The notes beneath the pieces are model-generated. The model was not told the origin of the DNA. It searched no databases and saw only the letters and a list, made by a program, of their open reading frames with translations. From contig NZ_VLTJ01000042.1 in the NCBI RefSeq assembly GCF_007558815.1, positions 408,535 to 472,534 on the forward strand: 64,000 nt of DNA, written 5' to 3'. This document shows positions 32,699 through 40,919 of this stretch, piece after piece (position 1 is the stretch's first letter; every line of letters starts with the position of its first letter). The position numbers were made by a program, and so were the translations under genes. This stretch comes from Verticiella sediminum (lineage in GTDB: Bacteria > Pseudomonadota > Gammaproteobacteria > Burkholderiales > Burkholderiaceae_B).

Positions 32699-32706
32699 AT
32701 ATTATC
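32699..32706 (-). promoter_or_regulatory. Candidate -10 region of the type I secretion operon
   Basis: On the minus strand the sequence GATAATAT contains two overlapping -10-like hexamers (GATAAT and TAATAT). The start would be near 32692-32694, about 40 bases before the ABC transporter ATG. The CRP-like site at 32746-32763 would then be centred near -62 and the one at 32715-32730 near -30. Confidence 0.4.
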
Positions 32707-32714
32707 ATTGAACA

Positions 32715-32730
32715 TGTGACCAAAGTCACA
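32715..32730. promoter_or_regulatory. CRP/FNR-family operator, site 1
   Basis: TGTGACCAAAGTCACA has the perfect CRP arrangement TGTGA-N6-TCACA, and the dyad GTGAC-N4-GTCAC is shared with site 2. It lies between the divergent secretion operon and the Crp/Fnr-family gene. Its centre is 32 bases (about three helical turns) from the centre of site 2. Confidence 0.8.
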
Positions 32731-32745
32731 GGTTGTTGATGCAAC

Positions 32746-32763
32746 TCGTGACGGCGGTCACGA
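32746..32763. promoter_or_regulatory. CRP/FNR-family operator, site 2
   Basis: TCGTGACGGCGGTCACGA is an 18-base dyad with perfect 7-base arms and the same GTGAC-N4-GTCAC core as site 1. If the TAGAAT at 32782-32787 is the -10 element of the regulator gene, this site is centred near -40, the class II activator position. Confidence 0.78.
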
Positions 32764-32781
32764 ATTGCAAAGGATCTTCGA

Positions 32782-32787
32782 TAGAAT
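32782..32787 (+). promoter_or_regulatory. Candidate -10 element of the Crp/Fnr-family gene
   Basis: TAGAAT matches the sigma70 -10 at five of six positions. No -35 hexamer is found 16-18 bases upstream, where the palindromic site 2 ends, which is what an activator-dependent promoter would look like. The start is expected near 32794. Confidence 0.45.
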
Positions 32788-32855
32788 GACCCACCGGGAG
32801 CGCTCATTGCGAGTTCATCGCCGGACACAGCAAGCAAAGGACGGGCGGCGCCATC

Positions 32856-33671
32856 GTGGATTTTTCACCTCTTGAAGCACTGCGGCAACAGAAGCTGTTT
32901 GCAGGCCTGGATTCTGCAACACTGCAGGAACTGGTCGGGCTTACGCATTTCGAGCAGTTCGACAAGCGGTCGTACGTCATCCACAAAGGTTCGCAGGGCG
33001 ACACGCTCGTCATGCTGATATCCGGCCGCCTGCAGGTGATCGCCCCGGCCGAGGACGGCCGCGAGGTCGGCCTGCATTTCGTCGAGCCCGGCGACTATCT
33101 CGGCGAGATCGCCGTGATCGACGGCGGCCCGCGCTCGGCCTCGGTCGTGGCCACCACCGCCTCGCTCGTCGCCCAGTTGCCCGGCCACGTCGCGCGGCGG
33201 CTGTTCACCCGCCAGCCCGTCGTCGCCGAGCGTATCCTGTTGCGCTTGTGCAACACGATCCGCCAATCCTCGCACATCCGCTCCGTGCTCGGCATGGCCC
33301 GCGCCTTCTCGCGCATCTATGCGGTGCTGCACAGCGCGGCGCGCACCTGGAACGAGCAGGGCCTGGTCACCATCGAGAACCTGCCCAGCCAGCAGGCCAT
33401 CGCGATCACCGCCAACGTCAGCCGGGAGACGGTGTCGCGCGCCATGCAGGCCCTTTTTGCCAACAAGATCGTCGAGAAGGACAACCGGCGGCTGATCGTG
33501 CGCAACCCGGTGGCCTTGGCGCGCCTCGCACGCGGCGAGATGCAACTGCGCGTCCAGCGCAATCCGCGGCGCTCGGCCAAGCCGCAGGAGGAGCCGGGCA
33601 AGGGCGGCGCGGAATACGAGGACTCCGCGACGCATGCCCAGGGCTCGCGCCAGGCGCTCGACGCGTCTTAG
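32856..33671 (+). CDS. Crp/Fnr-family transcriptional regulator
   Basis: A 271-residue regulator with GTG start. Residues about 8-125 form a cyclic-nucleotide-binding-type beta-roll: 'LRQQKLFAGLDSATLQELV', 'VIHKGSQGDTLVMLISGRLQV', 'LHFVEPGDYLGEIAVIDGGPRSASVVA'. The E-(x)-GPRSAS stretch resembles the phosphate-binding cassette of cAMP-binding CRP proteins, and there is no N-terminal cysteine set for an FNR iron-sulfur cluster. A dimer helix follows, then a winged helix-turn-helix (about 168-210, 'LPSQQAIAITANVSRETVSRAMQALF') with the RETVSR recognition helix that fits GTGA half-sites. A basic tail of about 45 residues extends beyond the normal end. It is divergent from the type I secretion operon with two fitting operators between, so it probably controls that operon and itself. 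Confidence 0.92.
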   Translation: MDFSPLEALRQQKLFAGLDSATLQELVGLTHFEQFDKRSYVIHKGSQGDTLVMLISGRLQVIAPAEDGREVGLHFVEPGDYLGEIAVIDGGPRSASVVATTASLVAQLPGHVARRLFTRQPVVAERILLRLCNTIRQSSHIRSVLGMARAFSRIYAVLHSAARTWNEQGLVTIENLPSQQAIAITANVSRETVSRAMQALFANKIVEKDNRRLIVRNPVALARLARGEMQLRVQRNPRRSAKPQEEPGKGGAEYEDSATHAQGSRQALDAS

Positions 33672-33747
33672 CCGCGGGCAGCCTCTGGCCCACCGCTGCA
33701 AGGCCGAGGCCGAGGCCGCCAAGCATCAGGCGGCCTCGACCCCGCAC

Positions 33748-34527
33748 TCAAAACTTCAGGTAATCGTCGCTCTCGAACAGATTCTCGGGCAGCGCGTCGA
33801 GATTGACGGGCGCCTCGCGCTGTTCGATCTGCGCGCGCCGCTGGGCCAGCGTCTCCAGGGTGGCGACATTGCGCAGCGAGAAATCGTGCGCGTAGACGAG
33901 GGGCAAGGCGCCGGCCCGGCGCAGCTCCAGGAAGGCCGCGTCCGACAAGGCAGCGTACGCCGCCTTGTCGATCTGCAGCAGACCGTTGATCTGCAGGCTG
34001 CCCTCCGGACGCTTGACGGTCAGATCCCAGGGCACCAGCACCTCGGCCTTCTGCAGCGCGGCCAGGGCACGCGCCACGACCTGCTCCTGGTCGCTGAAGG
34101 CCTGCAGGAACTGGATGGTCTTCTCCAGGCGCGGGCTGGGCTCGCCGCTCTCGAGGAACAACGGGGTGCCGACATCGCCCTCGAGCAGCGCCGGGCTCTC
34201 GCGCTCGACACCGATCACGCGCTTGTCGCCCTGCCGGATCAGCGAGAACGGCCAGGCGCGCAGCACCGCCGGCACATAGCCGCCGATCCACTTGCCGTCG
34301 GGATCGACGAACAGGTTGTCCTCGCCCAGGCCGAGCAGGCAGACCATATGGGTCTGGTCCTGTTCCTTGTTGTGGGTGAAGGCGATCGGCATGTATTTCG
34401 CAACTTCGGCAAGCTCGGGTACGACCAGGCCGGCCAGCATGCGCTTGGCCGCGAAGGCATACGGCTGGTCGGGCGCCTTGAGCCGCAGATTCTTGTGCTC
34501 TTGCCGGGAAAGTACCTGTATCGCCAT
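33748..34527 (-). CDS. SapC-family protein
   Basis: The 259-residue protein (ATG at 34527, or 264 residues from an ATG at 34542) is recognised as SapC-like by its layout: 'LSRQEHKNLRLKAPDQPYAFA' at the N-terminus, 'VVPELAEVAKYMPIAF', 'LLGLGEDNLFVDPDGKWIGGYVPAVLRAWPF' in the first half and a C-terminal helical half with 'LGPWDLTV'-like 'VPWDLTVKRPEGSLQINGLLQID'. The family is named after sapC of Campylobacter fetus, which lies beside the sapDEF type I exporter for S-layer proteins; its biochemical role is not known. No signal peptide is visible. It converges with the Crp/Fnr-family gene and lies 1.2 kb beyond the secretion operon promoter. I cannot tell which start is used. Confidence 0.82.
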   Translation of the reverse strand: MAIQVLSRQEHKNLRLKAPDQPYAFAAKRMLAGLVVPELAEVAKYMPIAFTHNKEQDQTHMVCLLGLGEDNLFVDPDGKWIGGYVPAVLRAWPFSLIRQGDKRVIGVERESPALLEGDVGTPLFLESGEPSPRLEKTIQFLQAFSDQEQVVARALAALQKAEVLVPWDLTVKRPEGSLQINGLLQIDKAAYAALSDAAFLELRRAGALPLVYAHDFSLRNVATLETLAQRRAQIEQREAPVNLDALPENLFESDDYLKF

Positions 34528-34624
34528 GACTCCTGGGTCCATTCAAAGAGGTAAATGAAGCAGCATACCGCACGGCCTTGTGGGGCCCGTGCCAGTCACC
34601 CTGCAATTCCGATGCCCACGGGAT

Positions 34625-35773
34625 TCAGTCCGTATGCTGCGTGCGCATGTCGAAGAGCCGGGCATGTTCGCGGATCGCGTAGCGGTCGGTCATGCCGGCG
34701 ATGTAGTCGGCGATCGCGCGCGCCTGGGCCGTGCGGCCGGCCTGGGCGGCACGGCGCTGGAACTGCGGCGGCAGCAGCCGCGGCTCGTCCAGAAAGGCCG
34801 TGAACAGCTCGGAGATGATGCGGCGCGCCTTGGCGCTCATGCGCATCACCTGGTAGTGGCGGTAGAGGTTGTCGCGCAGGAAGGCCTTGAGTTGATCGGC
34901 CTCGCGCCGCATCGGGTCGCTGAAGGCCGCCAGCCGGGGCGCGCGGCGCACGGCGTCGGGCGAATCCGGCTGCGCGGCCGCGATGTTGGCGGCGGTGGTC
35001 GTGGTCAAGTCGACGATCAGCGTGTTGATCATGCGCCGCACAGTCTCCGTGACGACGCGCCGCTCGGCCAGCGCGGGATACGCCTGCGCCACGGCGGCGC
35101 GGTGCCGGGCGAAGATCGCGACCTCCTCGAGCTGGGCCAGGGTGATGAGGCCGGAGCGCAGGCCATCGTCGATGTCGTGGTTGTTGTAGGCGATCTCGTC
35201 GGCGAGGTTCGTCACCTGCGCCTCCAGCGTCGGCTGGGTGCCCTGCAGGAAGCGGCGGCCGATCTCGCCCAGGCCGGCCGCGCGCTCGCGCGAGCAATGC
35301 TTGAGGATGCCTTCGCGCGTCTCGAAGCACAGGTTCAGGCCATCGAACTCGGCGTAGCGCTCTTCGAGCTCGTCGACCACGCGCAGGCTCTGCAGGTTGT
35401 GCTCGAAGCCGCCGCTTTGCGGCGCGTGTTCGCGCAGGCAGGCGTTGAGCGCGTCCTGGCCGGCGTGCCCGAACGGCGTGTGACCCAGGTCGTGCGCGAG
35501 CGAGATCGCCTCGATCAGGTCCTCGTTCAGGCGCAGACTGCGTGCGATCGAACGGGAGATCTGCGCGACCTCCAGGCTGTGCGTCAGGCGCGTGCGAAAG
35601 AGATCGCCCTCGTGGTTGACGAAGACCTGGGTCTTGTATTCGAGCCGCCGGAACGCGTTGGCGTGGACGATGCGGTCGCGGTCGCGCTGGAACTCCGAAC
35701 GCCCCGCCGGCGGCGGTTCGGCGTAGCACCGCGTCGCCGGCCGGCTCTCGCGTGCGGCATACGGCGCCAGCAT
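34625..35773 (-). CDS. dgt: Deoxyguanosinetriphosphate triphosphohydrolase-like HD protein
   Basis: Dgt-family enzymes hydrolyse dNTPs to deoxynucleosides and triphosphate. The 382 residues carry the split HD motif: '[14 protein letters not shown]' (first His) and '[13 protein letters not shown]' (His-Asp), then '[17 protein letters not shown]' and '[19 protein letters not shown]' (final Asp). I chose the ATG at 35773 because GGGAG stands 7 bases upstream and the product then begins '[15 protein letters not shown]', as family members do; an earlier in-frame start at 35839 lies inside the intergenic repeat. It is downstream of aroB on the same strand with a gap filled by a repeat. Length fits the bacterial dgt type 2 subgroup (about 370-400). 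Confidence 0.93.
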   Translation of the reverse strand: MLAPYAARESRPATRCYAEPPPAGRSEFQRDRDRIVHANAFRRLEYKTQVFVNHEGDLFRTRLTHSLEVAQISRSIARSLRLNEDLIEAISLAHDLGHTPFGHAGQDALNACLREHAPQSGGFEHNLQSLRVVDELEERYAEFDGLNLCFETREGILKHCSRERAAGLGEIGRRFLQGTQPTLEAQVTNLADEIAYNNHDIDDGLRSGLITLAQLEEVAIFARHRAAVAQAYPALAERRVVTETVRRMINTLIVDLTTTTAANIAAAQPDSPDAVRRAPRLAAFSDPMRREADQLKAFLRDNLYRHYQVMRMSAKARRIISELFTAFLDEPRLLPPQFQRRAAQAGRTAQARAIADYIAGMTDRYAIREHARLFDMRTQHTD

Positions 35774-35826
35774 CTCAGTTCTCCCATGGCGTTGCCGCCA
35801 TCCACGACGCTTGAAAGCACGCAACC

Positions 35827-35914
35827 CCATCCGGGGCACAGCGGGTCCGGCTTTGCCGGCCCGCCAGTGCCGCCCCCTGGGGGACGCGCGCCAGCGCGTA
35901 GGGAGGAGCCTTCA
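35827..35914 (-). repeat. Dispersed three-hairpin intergenic repeat, copy 2
   Basis: Begins, on the minus strand, 2 bases after the aroB stop codon (35917-35919), just as copy 1 (27887-27977) begins right after its upstream stop. Hairpins are conserved with altered loops: CCCCC-A-GGGGG and CCGGC-AAA-GCCGG, and both copies share CCGCTGTGCCC then GGATGG. Such loop changes with stems kept suggest selection on RNA structure. Confidence 0.75.
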
Positions 35915-35916
35915 CT

Positions 35917-37029
35917 CTAGCCATGCGCGGCGACCGCCTCGGCCAGATCGACCTTGCCGCAGGTGGCGGCCAGCACCTCGCGCACCGCGGCCTCGGGCGC
36001 GGGCCCCGTATGCGACTTGCCGATGGCCGAGAGCAATACGAAGCGGATCTGGCCCCCTTCGGTTTTCTTGTCCACCTGCATCAGCGAAAGCCAGCGCTCG
36101 GCGCCCAGGTCGGGCGCCAGCTCCGGGCAGCCGATCGCGCGCACCAGGGCGCGCACGCGCTCGACGTCCGCGCGCGGCAGCCCCGCGACCCGGGCCGACA
36201 GCTCGGCCGCCTGGATCATGCCGCAGCCGACCGCCTCGCCATGCAGCCAGGCGCCATAGCCCAGCCCGGCCTCGATGGCGTGGCCGAACGTGTGGCCGAA
36301 GTTGAGCAGCGCCCGCTCGCCCGACTCGCGCTCATCGCGGCCCACGACTTCCGCCTTGAGCTGGCACGAGCGCGCGATGGCGTGGGCGATGGCGGCCGGC
36401 TCCAGCGCGCCCAGCGCGTCGGCATGGGCCTCGCACCAGGCGAAGAAGTCGGCGTCCAGGATCATGCCGTACTTGATCACTTCGGCCAGCCCGGCAGCCA
36501 CCTCGCGCCTGGGCAGCGTGCGCAGCACGTCGGTATCGATTTCCACGCCCACCGGCTGGTAGAAGGCGCCGACCATGTTCTTGCCGAGCGGATGGTTGAC
36601 CGCGGTCTTGCCGCCCACCGAGGAATCCACCTGCGCGAGCAGCGTGGTCGGCACCTGCAGAAAGCGCACCCCTCGCATGTAGACGGCCGCGGCAAAGCCC
36701 ACCATGTCGCCGATCACCCCGCCGCCGAGCGCCACCAAGAGGCAACGCCGGTCGAGGCGGTTCTCGAGCAGGGCATCGAAGATGAGGTTCAGCGTGGACC
36801 AGTCCTTGTGCGCCTCGCCGTCGGGCAGTTCGATGCGCAGCACGCGCTTGCCGCTGGCGGCCAGCGCCCGCGCCACGCGCTCGCCGTACAAGCCGCCGAC
36901 CACCGGGTTGGTGACCAGGGCGATGGCAGTGACGTCGGCGGGCACCGAGGCGGTGAGCGCGTCGAGCCGGCCGGGGCCGATATGGATGGGATAGGACCCG
37001 CCCGGGGTCTGTACGGCTACTTCCTGCAT
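35917..37029 (-). CDS. aroB: 3-dehydroquinate synthase
   Basis: AroB performs the second step of the shikimate pathway, cyclising DAHP to 3-dehydroquinate with NAD and a divalent metal. The 370 residues show the NAD-binding '[21 protein letters not shown]' and '[22 protein letters not shown]', the phosphate loop '[27 protein letters not shown]' (in two halves), and the metal site set 'EVIKYG', '[12 protein letters not shown]' and 'LHGEAV'. The ATG at 37029 lies inside aroK (13-base overlap), so translation is coupled. I reject the much longer open frame upstream. Assignment is secure. Confidence 0.97.
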   Translation of the reverse strand: MQEVAVQTPGGSYPIHIGPGRLDALTASVPADVTAIALVTNPVVGGLYGERVARALAASGKRVLRIELPDGEAHKDWSTLNLIFDALLENRLDRRCLLVALGGGVIGDMVGFAAAVYMRGVRFLQVPTTLLAQVDSSVGGKTAVNHPLGKNMVGAFYQPVGVEIDTDVLRTLPRREVAAGLAEVIKYGMILDADFFAWCEAHADALGALEPAAIAHAIARSCQLKAEVVGRDERESGERALLNFGHTFGHAIEAGLGYGAWLHGEAVGCGMIQAAELSARVAGLPRADVERVRALVRAIGCPELAPDLGAERWLSLMQVDKKTEGGQIRFVLLSAIGKSHTGPAPEAAVREVLAATCGKVDLAEAVAAHG

Positions 37030-37622
37030 AGCAACTCCGGTTCGCGCGCATAGGTGCGCAGCATCGGGACGATACGGTTGACGAGGTGCGGCACCGACAC
37101 CCGGCCGGTATCGACCGTGAGATGGGCCACCTCGCGATACAGCGGGTCGCGCACGGCGTGCAGCCCCTGCAGGGCGGCCATCGGGTCGGCCGTCTGCAGC
37201 AGGGGACGGTTGCGGTCGTGCCGCGTGCGCGCATACAGATCGGCGACGCGGGCGCGCAGATAGACCACCAGCCCGCGCTCGTGCAGCAGCCGGCGGTTGT
37301 CCGGCGACAACACCGCGCCGCCGCCGGTGGCGAGCACGATGCCGCGGCGGCGAGTACACTCTTCCAGCACGGAAGATTCGCGCTGGCGGAACCCCGCCTC
37401 TCCCTCCAGGTCGAAGATCACGGGCACACGCACGCCGCAACGGCGCTCCAGTTCGTGATCCAGGTCCACGAACTCGTTCGACAGCAACCTTGCCAGATGG
37501 CGGCCGATGGTCGTCTTGCCGGCGCCCGGCATGCCGACCAGAAAGATGGAAAGCGGCGCGTCGCGGCCCTCTTCCTCGGGTGGATCGGCACTGGCGGCCG
37601 CCTCCGAAAGCGTGTTCACCAT
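37017..37622 (-). CDS. aroK: Shikimate kinase
   Basis: Shikimate kinase phosphorylates shikimate at O3. The 201 residues have Walker A '[11 protein letters not shown]' near residue 30, '[11 protein letters not shown]' with the shikimate-binding Asp, '[11 protein letters not shown]' (FRxxE motif), 'LATGGGAVL' and the LID arginine stretch '[12 protein letters not shown]'. A 25-residue N-terminal tail, acidic and Pro/Ala-rich, precedes the fold and is not conserved in the family. It is divergent from mrcA and overlaps aroB by 13 bases. In this organism group aroK-aroB is a standard operon. Assignment is secure. Confidence 0.96.
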   Translation of the reverse strand: MVNTLSEAAASADPPEEEGRDAPLSIFLVGMPGAGKTTIGRHLARLLSNEFVDLDHELERRCGVRVPVIFDLEGEAGFRQRESSVLEECTRRRGIVLATGGGAVLSPDNRRLLHERGLVVYLRARVADLYARTRHDRNRPLLQTADPMAALQGLHAVRDPLYREVAHLTVDTGRVSVPHLVNRIVPMLRTYAREPELLCRK

Positions 37623-37746
37623 GATGAAAGTCGACTGTAGGTTGTCGCATTATCCCACTCGCGCGCGCCTGTGCCCAAAAAGCCACACGCCGGGTTTTGG
37701 TTACAAAATGCCCTACCCCGCCGGCTACCCCCTTTTTCACGCATCT

Positions 37747-37752
37747 TAAAAT
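37747..37752 (+). promoter_or_regulatory. Candidate -10 element (TAAAAT) of mrcA
   Basis: TAAAAT ends 7 bases before the mrcA ATG at 37760, which places the expected transcription start on or next to the start codon. No Shine-Dalgarno sequence is visible, so the mRNA may be leaderless, as inferred for prfC. Confidence 0.42.
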
Positions 37753-37759
37753 CCCGGGC

Positions 37760-40294
37760 ATGGCGAAAGACACCCCCACTCCCAAGAAGAAACCCGGCAC
37801 GAAGGCCGAGCCCGCGCGGCGCGGCCCGATGCGCTGGGCTGCCGCCGCCGCGAGCCTGTTCGTCGGGATCGCGCTGTGCGGCGTGCTGCTCGTCGGCATG
37901 GCGCTGTCGCTGGCATGGCCGAACCTGCCGGATCTGCACGCGCTGATCGACTACCGGCCCAAAGTCCCGCTGCGGGTCTATACCTCCGACAACGTGCTGA
38001 TCGGCGAATTCGGCGAGGAGCGCCGCCGCGTGGTGCCGATCAACGAAGTGCCCGACGTGCTCAAGGCGGCCATTCTCTCGGCCGAGGACGACCGTTTCTA
38101 CCAGCATGGCGGCATCGACTGGACCGGCGTGGCGCGAGCCGCCTATACCAACGTCATCGAGATGAGCAAGGCGCAGGGCGCGAGCACCATCACCATGCAG
38201 GTGGCGCGCAACTTCTACCTCACCTCGGAGAAGACCTGGACCCGCAAGTTCTACGAACTGCTGCTCACCTTCAAGATCGAGGCCAACCTCACCAAGGACC
38301 AGATCCTCGAGCTCTACATCAACCAGATCTACCTGGGCCATCGCGCCTACGGCTTCGAGGCCGCGGCGCGCGCCTACCTGGGCAAGTCGCTCAACGAGAT
38401 CACCGCGGCCGAGGCGGCCATGCTCGCCGGCATCCCGAAGGCGCCGTCGCGCTTCAACCCGATCAGCAACCTGCCGCGCGCCACGGTGCGCCAGCACTAC
38501 GTGCTCAGCCGCATGCTCACCCTGGGCTACCTGACGCGCCCGGAGTACGAAACGGCGATGGAGCAGAAGATCATCGTGCGCCCGCAGTCGCTCGAGCAAG
38601 GGCCGAACCTGCGCGAGCACGGCCAGTACGTAGCCGAGCTCGCCCGCCAGCTCGTCTACGACATCTACAAGGAAGACACCTACACGCGTGGCCTTAACGT
38701 CTACACCACCGTGAGTTCGAGCGAGCAGGCGCTGGCCTCCAAGGCGCTGCGCCAGGGCGTGCTCGACTACGACCGGCGCCGCGGCTACCGCGGCCCCGAA
38801 GGCTTCGTCGACCTGCCGGCCGGCATCGAGGACGACACCGAGTCCTTCGACGACACCATCGACGATGCCCTGGCCGGCCACACCGACAGCGACGGCCTGC
38901 TCGCGGCCGTGGTGCTTTCGGCGTCCGCCGACAAGGTCGTGGTCGCGCGCAGCTCGGGCGAACGCATCGAAGTCACCGGCAAGCAGCTCGCCTTCGTCAA
39001 GGCCTCGCTTTCGCCCAAGGCGCAGCCGGCCCGGCAGATCCGGCGCGGCGCCATCGTGCGCGTGCGGCGCGTCAATGACGACACCTGGGAGCTGGCCCAG
39101 ATGCCCGAGGTGCAGGGTGCTTTCGTGGCGGTCGACCCGCAGGACGGCGCGATCCGTTCGATGGCCGGCGGCTTCGACTTCGGCCACGGCAAGTTCAACC
39201 GGGTCACGCAGGCCTGGCGCCAGCCCGGCTCGAGCTTCAAGCCCTTCATCTACGCAGCCGCGCTCGAGCGCGGCCTGACCCCGACCACCCGCGTCTCCGA
39301 CCAGCCTTTCGTGCTCGAAGCGGCGCAGACCGGCGGCCAGCGCTGGGCGCCCAAGAACTACGGCAACGCCTATGAATACGCACTGAGCATGCGCGACGGC
39401 CTGGCCAAGTCGAAGAACATGGTGTCGATCCGCATCCTGCAGGCCATCGGCCCGCAGTACGCGCAGGACTACATCACGCGCTTCGGCTTCGAGGCCCAGC
39501 GCCATCCGGCCTACCTGACCATGGCCCTGGGCGCGGGCGCCGTCACGCCGCTGCAGCTCGCCGGCGCCTACTCGGTGTTCGCTAACGGCGGCTACCGCGT
39601 CGCGCCCTACCTCATCAACCGCGTGACCAACAACGACGGCAAGCTGCTCATGGAAGCCAAGCCCACGCTGGCCGGCGACGAATCCGCCCGCGCCATCGAT
39701 GCGCGCACGGCCTTCGTGATGGACACCATGCTGCGCAACAACGTGCGCGCCGGCACCGCCCGCCGCGCCACCGAGCTCAAGCGCAGCGACATCGGCGGCA
39801 AGACCGGCACCACCAACGACTCGGTCGATGCCTGGTTCGCCGGCTACACCCCCGGCCTGGTGGGCATCGCCTGGCTCGGCTACGATCAGCCGCGCTCGCT
39901 GGGCGATCGCGAGACCGGCGGCGGCGCAGCCCTGCCGATCTGGCTGAACTACATGCGCACGGCGCTCAAGAGCGTGCCGGAGAAGACCCTGCCGCAGCCT
40001 CCCGGCCTGATCGCCGAGAACGGCACGTATTACTTCTCCGAGTTTCCCCCCCGCCAGGCGGTGGCCAGCGTGGGCCTGAACGAAGACCCGCTGCGCGACC
40101 TGATCGACAGCCTGGGCGGCAGCGCGGGCGGCGACGATCCGATCGCCCAGTTCGGCGGCCAGCAGCCCGGCCAGTCCGGCTTCAGCGTCCAGCCGGGCGC
40201 ACCGGCGGCCGCAGGGCGTACGAGCACCTCGAGCGCGGCCCGGGCGCAGGGCAGCGGCGGCTCGTGGCCCTGGGGAGACCAGATCCTGCACTGA
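37760..40294 (+). CDS. mrcA: Penicillin-binding protein 1A (bifunctional peptidoglycan synthase)
   Basis: PBP1a polymerises glycan strands and cross-links peptides at the inner membrane. The 844 residues have a short Lys/Pro-rich cytoplasmic tail, one membrane helix (about 30-55), a GT51 transglycosylase domain with 'SAEDDRFYQHGGID' (catalytic Glu), 'QGASTITMQVARNF' and 'KDQILELYINQIYLG', an OB-like insert with an acidic Asp/Glu-rich stretch, and the transpeptidase with S491-x-x-K ('PGSSFKPF'), 'SKN' and 'KTGTT'. The C-terminus is Gly/Ser/Gln-rich. I chose the ATG at 37760; an earlier TTG would lie within the promoter. Divergent from aroK and followed by a strong terminator. Confidence 0.96.
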   Translation: MAKDTPTPKKKPGTKAEPARRGPMRWAAAAASLFVGIALCGVLLVGMALSLAWPNLPDLHALIDYRPKVPLRVYTSDNVLIGEFGEERRRVVPINEVPDVLKAAILSAEDDRFYQHGGIDWTGVARAAYTNVIEMSKAQGASTITMQVARNFYLTSEKTWTRKFYELLLTFKIEANLTKDQILELYINQIYLGHRAYGFEAAARAYLGKSLNEITAAEAAMLAGIPKAPSRFNPISNLPRATVRQHYVLSRMLTLGYLTRPEYETAMEQKIIVRPQSLEQGPNLREHGQYVAELARQLVYDIYKEDTYTRGLNVYTTVSSSEQALASKALRQGVLDYDRRRGYRGPEGFVDLPAGIEDDTESFDDTIDDALAGHTDSDGLLAAVVLSASADKVVVARSSGERIEVTGKQLAFVKASLSPKAQPARQIRRGAIVRVRRVNDDTWELAQMPEVQGAFVAVDPQDGAIRSMAGGFDFGHGKFNRVTQAWRQPGSSFKPFIYAAALERGLTPTTRVSDQPFVLEAAQTGGQRWAPKNYGNAYEYALSMRDGLAKSKNMVSIRILQAIGPQYAQDYITRFGFEAQRHPAYLTMALGAGAVTPLQLAGAYSVFANGGYRVAPYLINRVTNNDGKLLMEAKPTLAGDESARAIDARTAFVMDTMLRNNVRAGTARRATELKRSDIGGKTGTTNDSVDAWFAGYTPGLVGIAWLGYDQPRSLGDRETGGGAALPIWLNYMRTALKSVPEKTLPQPPGLIAENGTYYFSEFPPRQAVASVGLNEDPLRDLIDSLGGSAGGDDPIAQFGGQQPGQSGFSVQPGAPAAAGRTSTSSAARAQGSGGSWPWGDQILH

Positions 40295-40310
40295 ACGGCA
40301 ACGCAGGCGC

Positions 40311-40345
40311 AACAACGGCGGGCACGAGCCCGCCGTTGTTCTTTG
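40311..40345 (+). terminator. Intrinsic terminator after mrcA
   Basis: A 12-base-pair stem (AACAACGGCGGG pairing with CCCGCCGTTGTT, loop CACGAG) 17 bases after the stop codon, followed by CTTTG. The A/T ends make it usable in both directions. Confidence 0.8.
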
Positions 40346-40442
40346 CACGCACGTCCGCCACGGCGGCGGTAGGCTCAGGCAAGCACCGGGCCGTCCCGAG
40401 TTTCCTCGACCCCCTTGGGGTGCGGCCCTGGCTTGGGGACGC

Positions 40443-40772
40443 TCAGAGCGTGACGCGAAGCTCGCGCCCGGCCGCCGCCGAGCAGATCTGCGAGAGCGCC
40501 TCGGCCAGGTCCGGCCCGCCGCGGGTATCGCGCCAGACCCCGTCGACCAGGCGATAGTGGAACCCGCCGCTGGGCGCCGCCACCCACATCTCCTGCATCG
40601 GCGCCTGGCTGTTCACCACCACCCGTACGCCGGAATCAAAGACGAGCGTAAGCACGCCGCCGTTGCGCTCGGCCTCCACGTCCACGTCGAGTTCGTCGTA
40701 CCATTGGTCGGCCTGTTTGGCGACCGCCGCCAGGATGCGGTCGGCCCAAGCCAGAAATTCACTTTCATTCAT
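40443..40772 (-). CDS. cyaY: Iron-sulfur cluster assembly protein CyaY (frataxin)
   Basis: CyaY is the bacterial frataxin; it binds iron and modulates IscS during Fe-S cluster assembly. The 109 residues match family length and pattern: 'MNESEFLAWADRILAAVAKQADQW' helix with 'DELDVDVEAERNGGVLTLVF' (the acidic ridge followed by the first strands), 'VVVNSQAPMQEMWVA', 'GGFHYRLVDGVWRDTRGGPDLAEALSQIC'. It is divergent from the lptM-lysA pair with only 9 bases between start codons, an arrangement (cyaY // lptM-lysA) common in proteobacteria. Assignment is secure. Confidence 0.95.
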   Translation of the reverse strand: MNESEFLAWADRILAAVAKQADQWYDELDVDVEAERNGGVLTLVFDSGVRVVVNSQAPMQEMWVAAPSGGFHYRLVDGVWRDTRGGPDLAEALSQICSAAAGRELRVTL

Positions 40773-40781
40773 AATTTCGCC

Positions 40782-40919
40782 ATGCCTAAGTCAATCACGA
40801 GCGTCCGGCGCATTGTAGCGGCGCTGGCTGCCTGCGCCGCGCTCGCAGGCTGCGGCCAGAAGGGCCCGCTGTATCTGCCGCCACCTCCCCAACCCGCCTC
40901 CGAAACCTCCGCACCATGA
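40782..40919 (+). CDS. lptM: Small lipoprotein LptM (YifL-like)
   Basis: A 45-residue lipoprotein that is easily missed. After a basic start ('MPKSITSVRR') comes a hydrophobic signal and the lipobox 'LAGC', then the invariant 'GQKGPLYLPP' that defines the family. In E. coli LptM binds the LptDE translocon and helps its oxidative maturation in the outer membrane. The stop overlaps the lysA start (ATGA). Its position between cyaY and lysA is the usual one, which supports the call despite the small size. Confidence 0.92.
   Translation: MPKSITSVRRIVAALAACAALAGCGQKGPLYLPPPPQPASETSAP

Noticed and set aside
37697..37759. Earlier TTG start for mrcA
   Set aside because: It would place the start upstream of the TAAAAT promoter element and add a leader that does not fit PBP1a; the ATG at 37760 is better.
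37616..40348. Frame of about 900 codons antisense to mrcA
   Set aside because: PBP1a motifs on the plus strand are complete; the antisense frame is a composition artefact.
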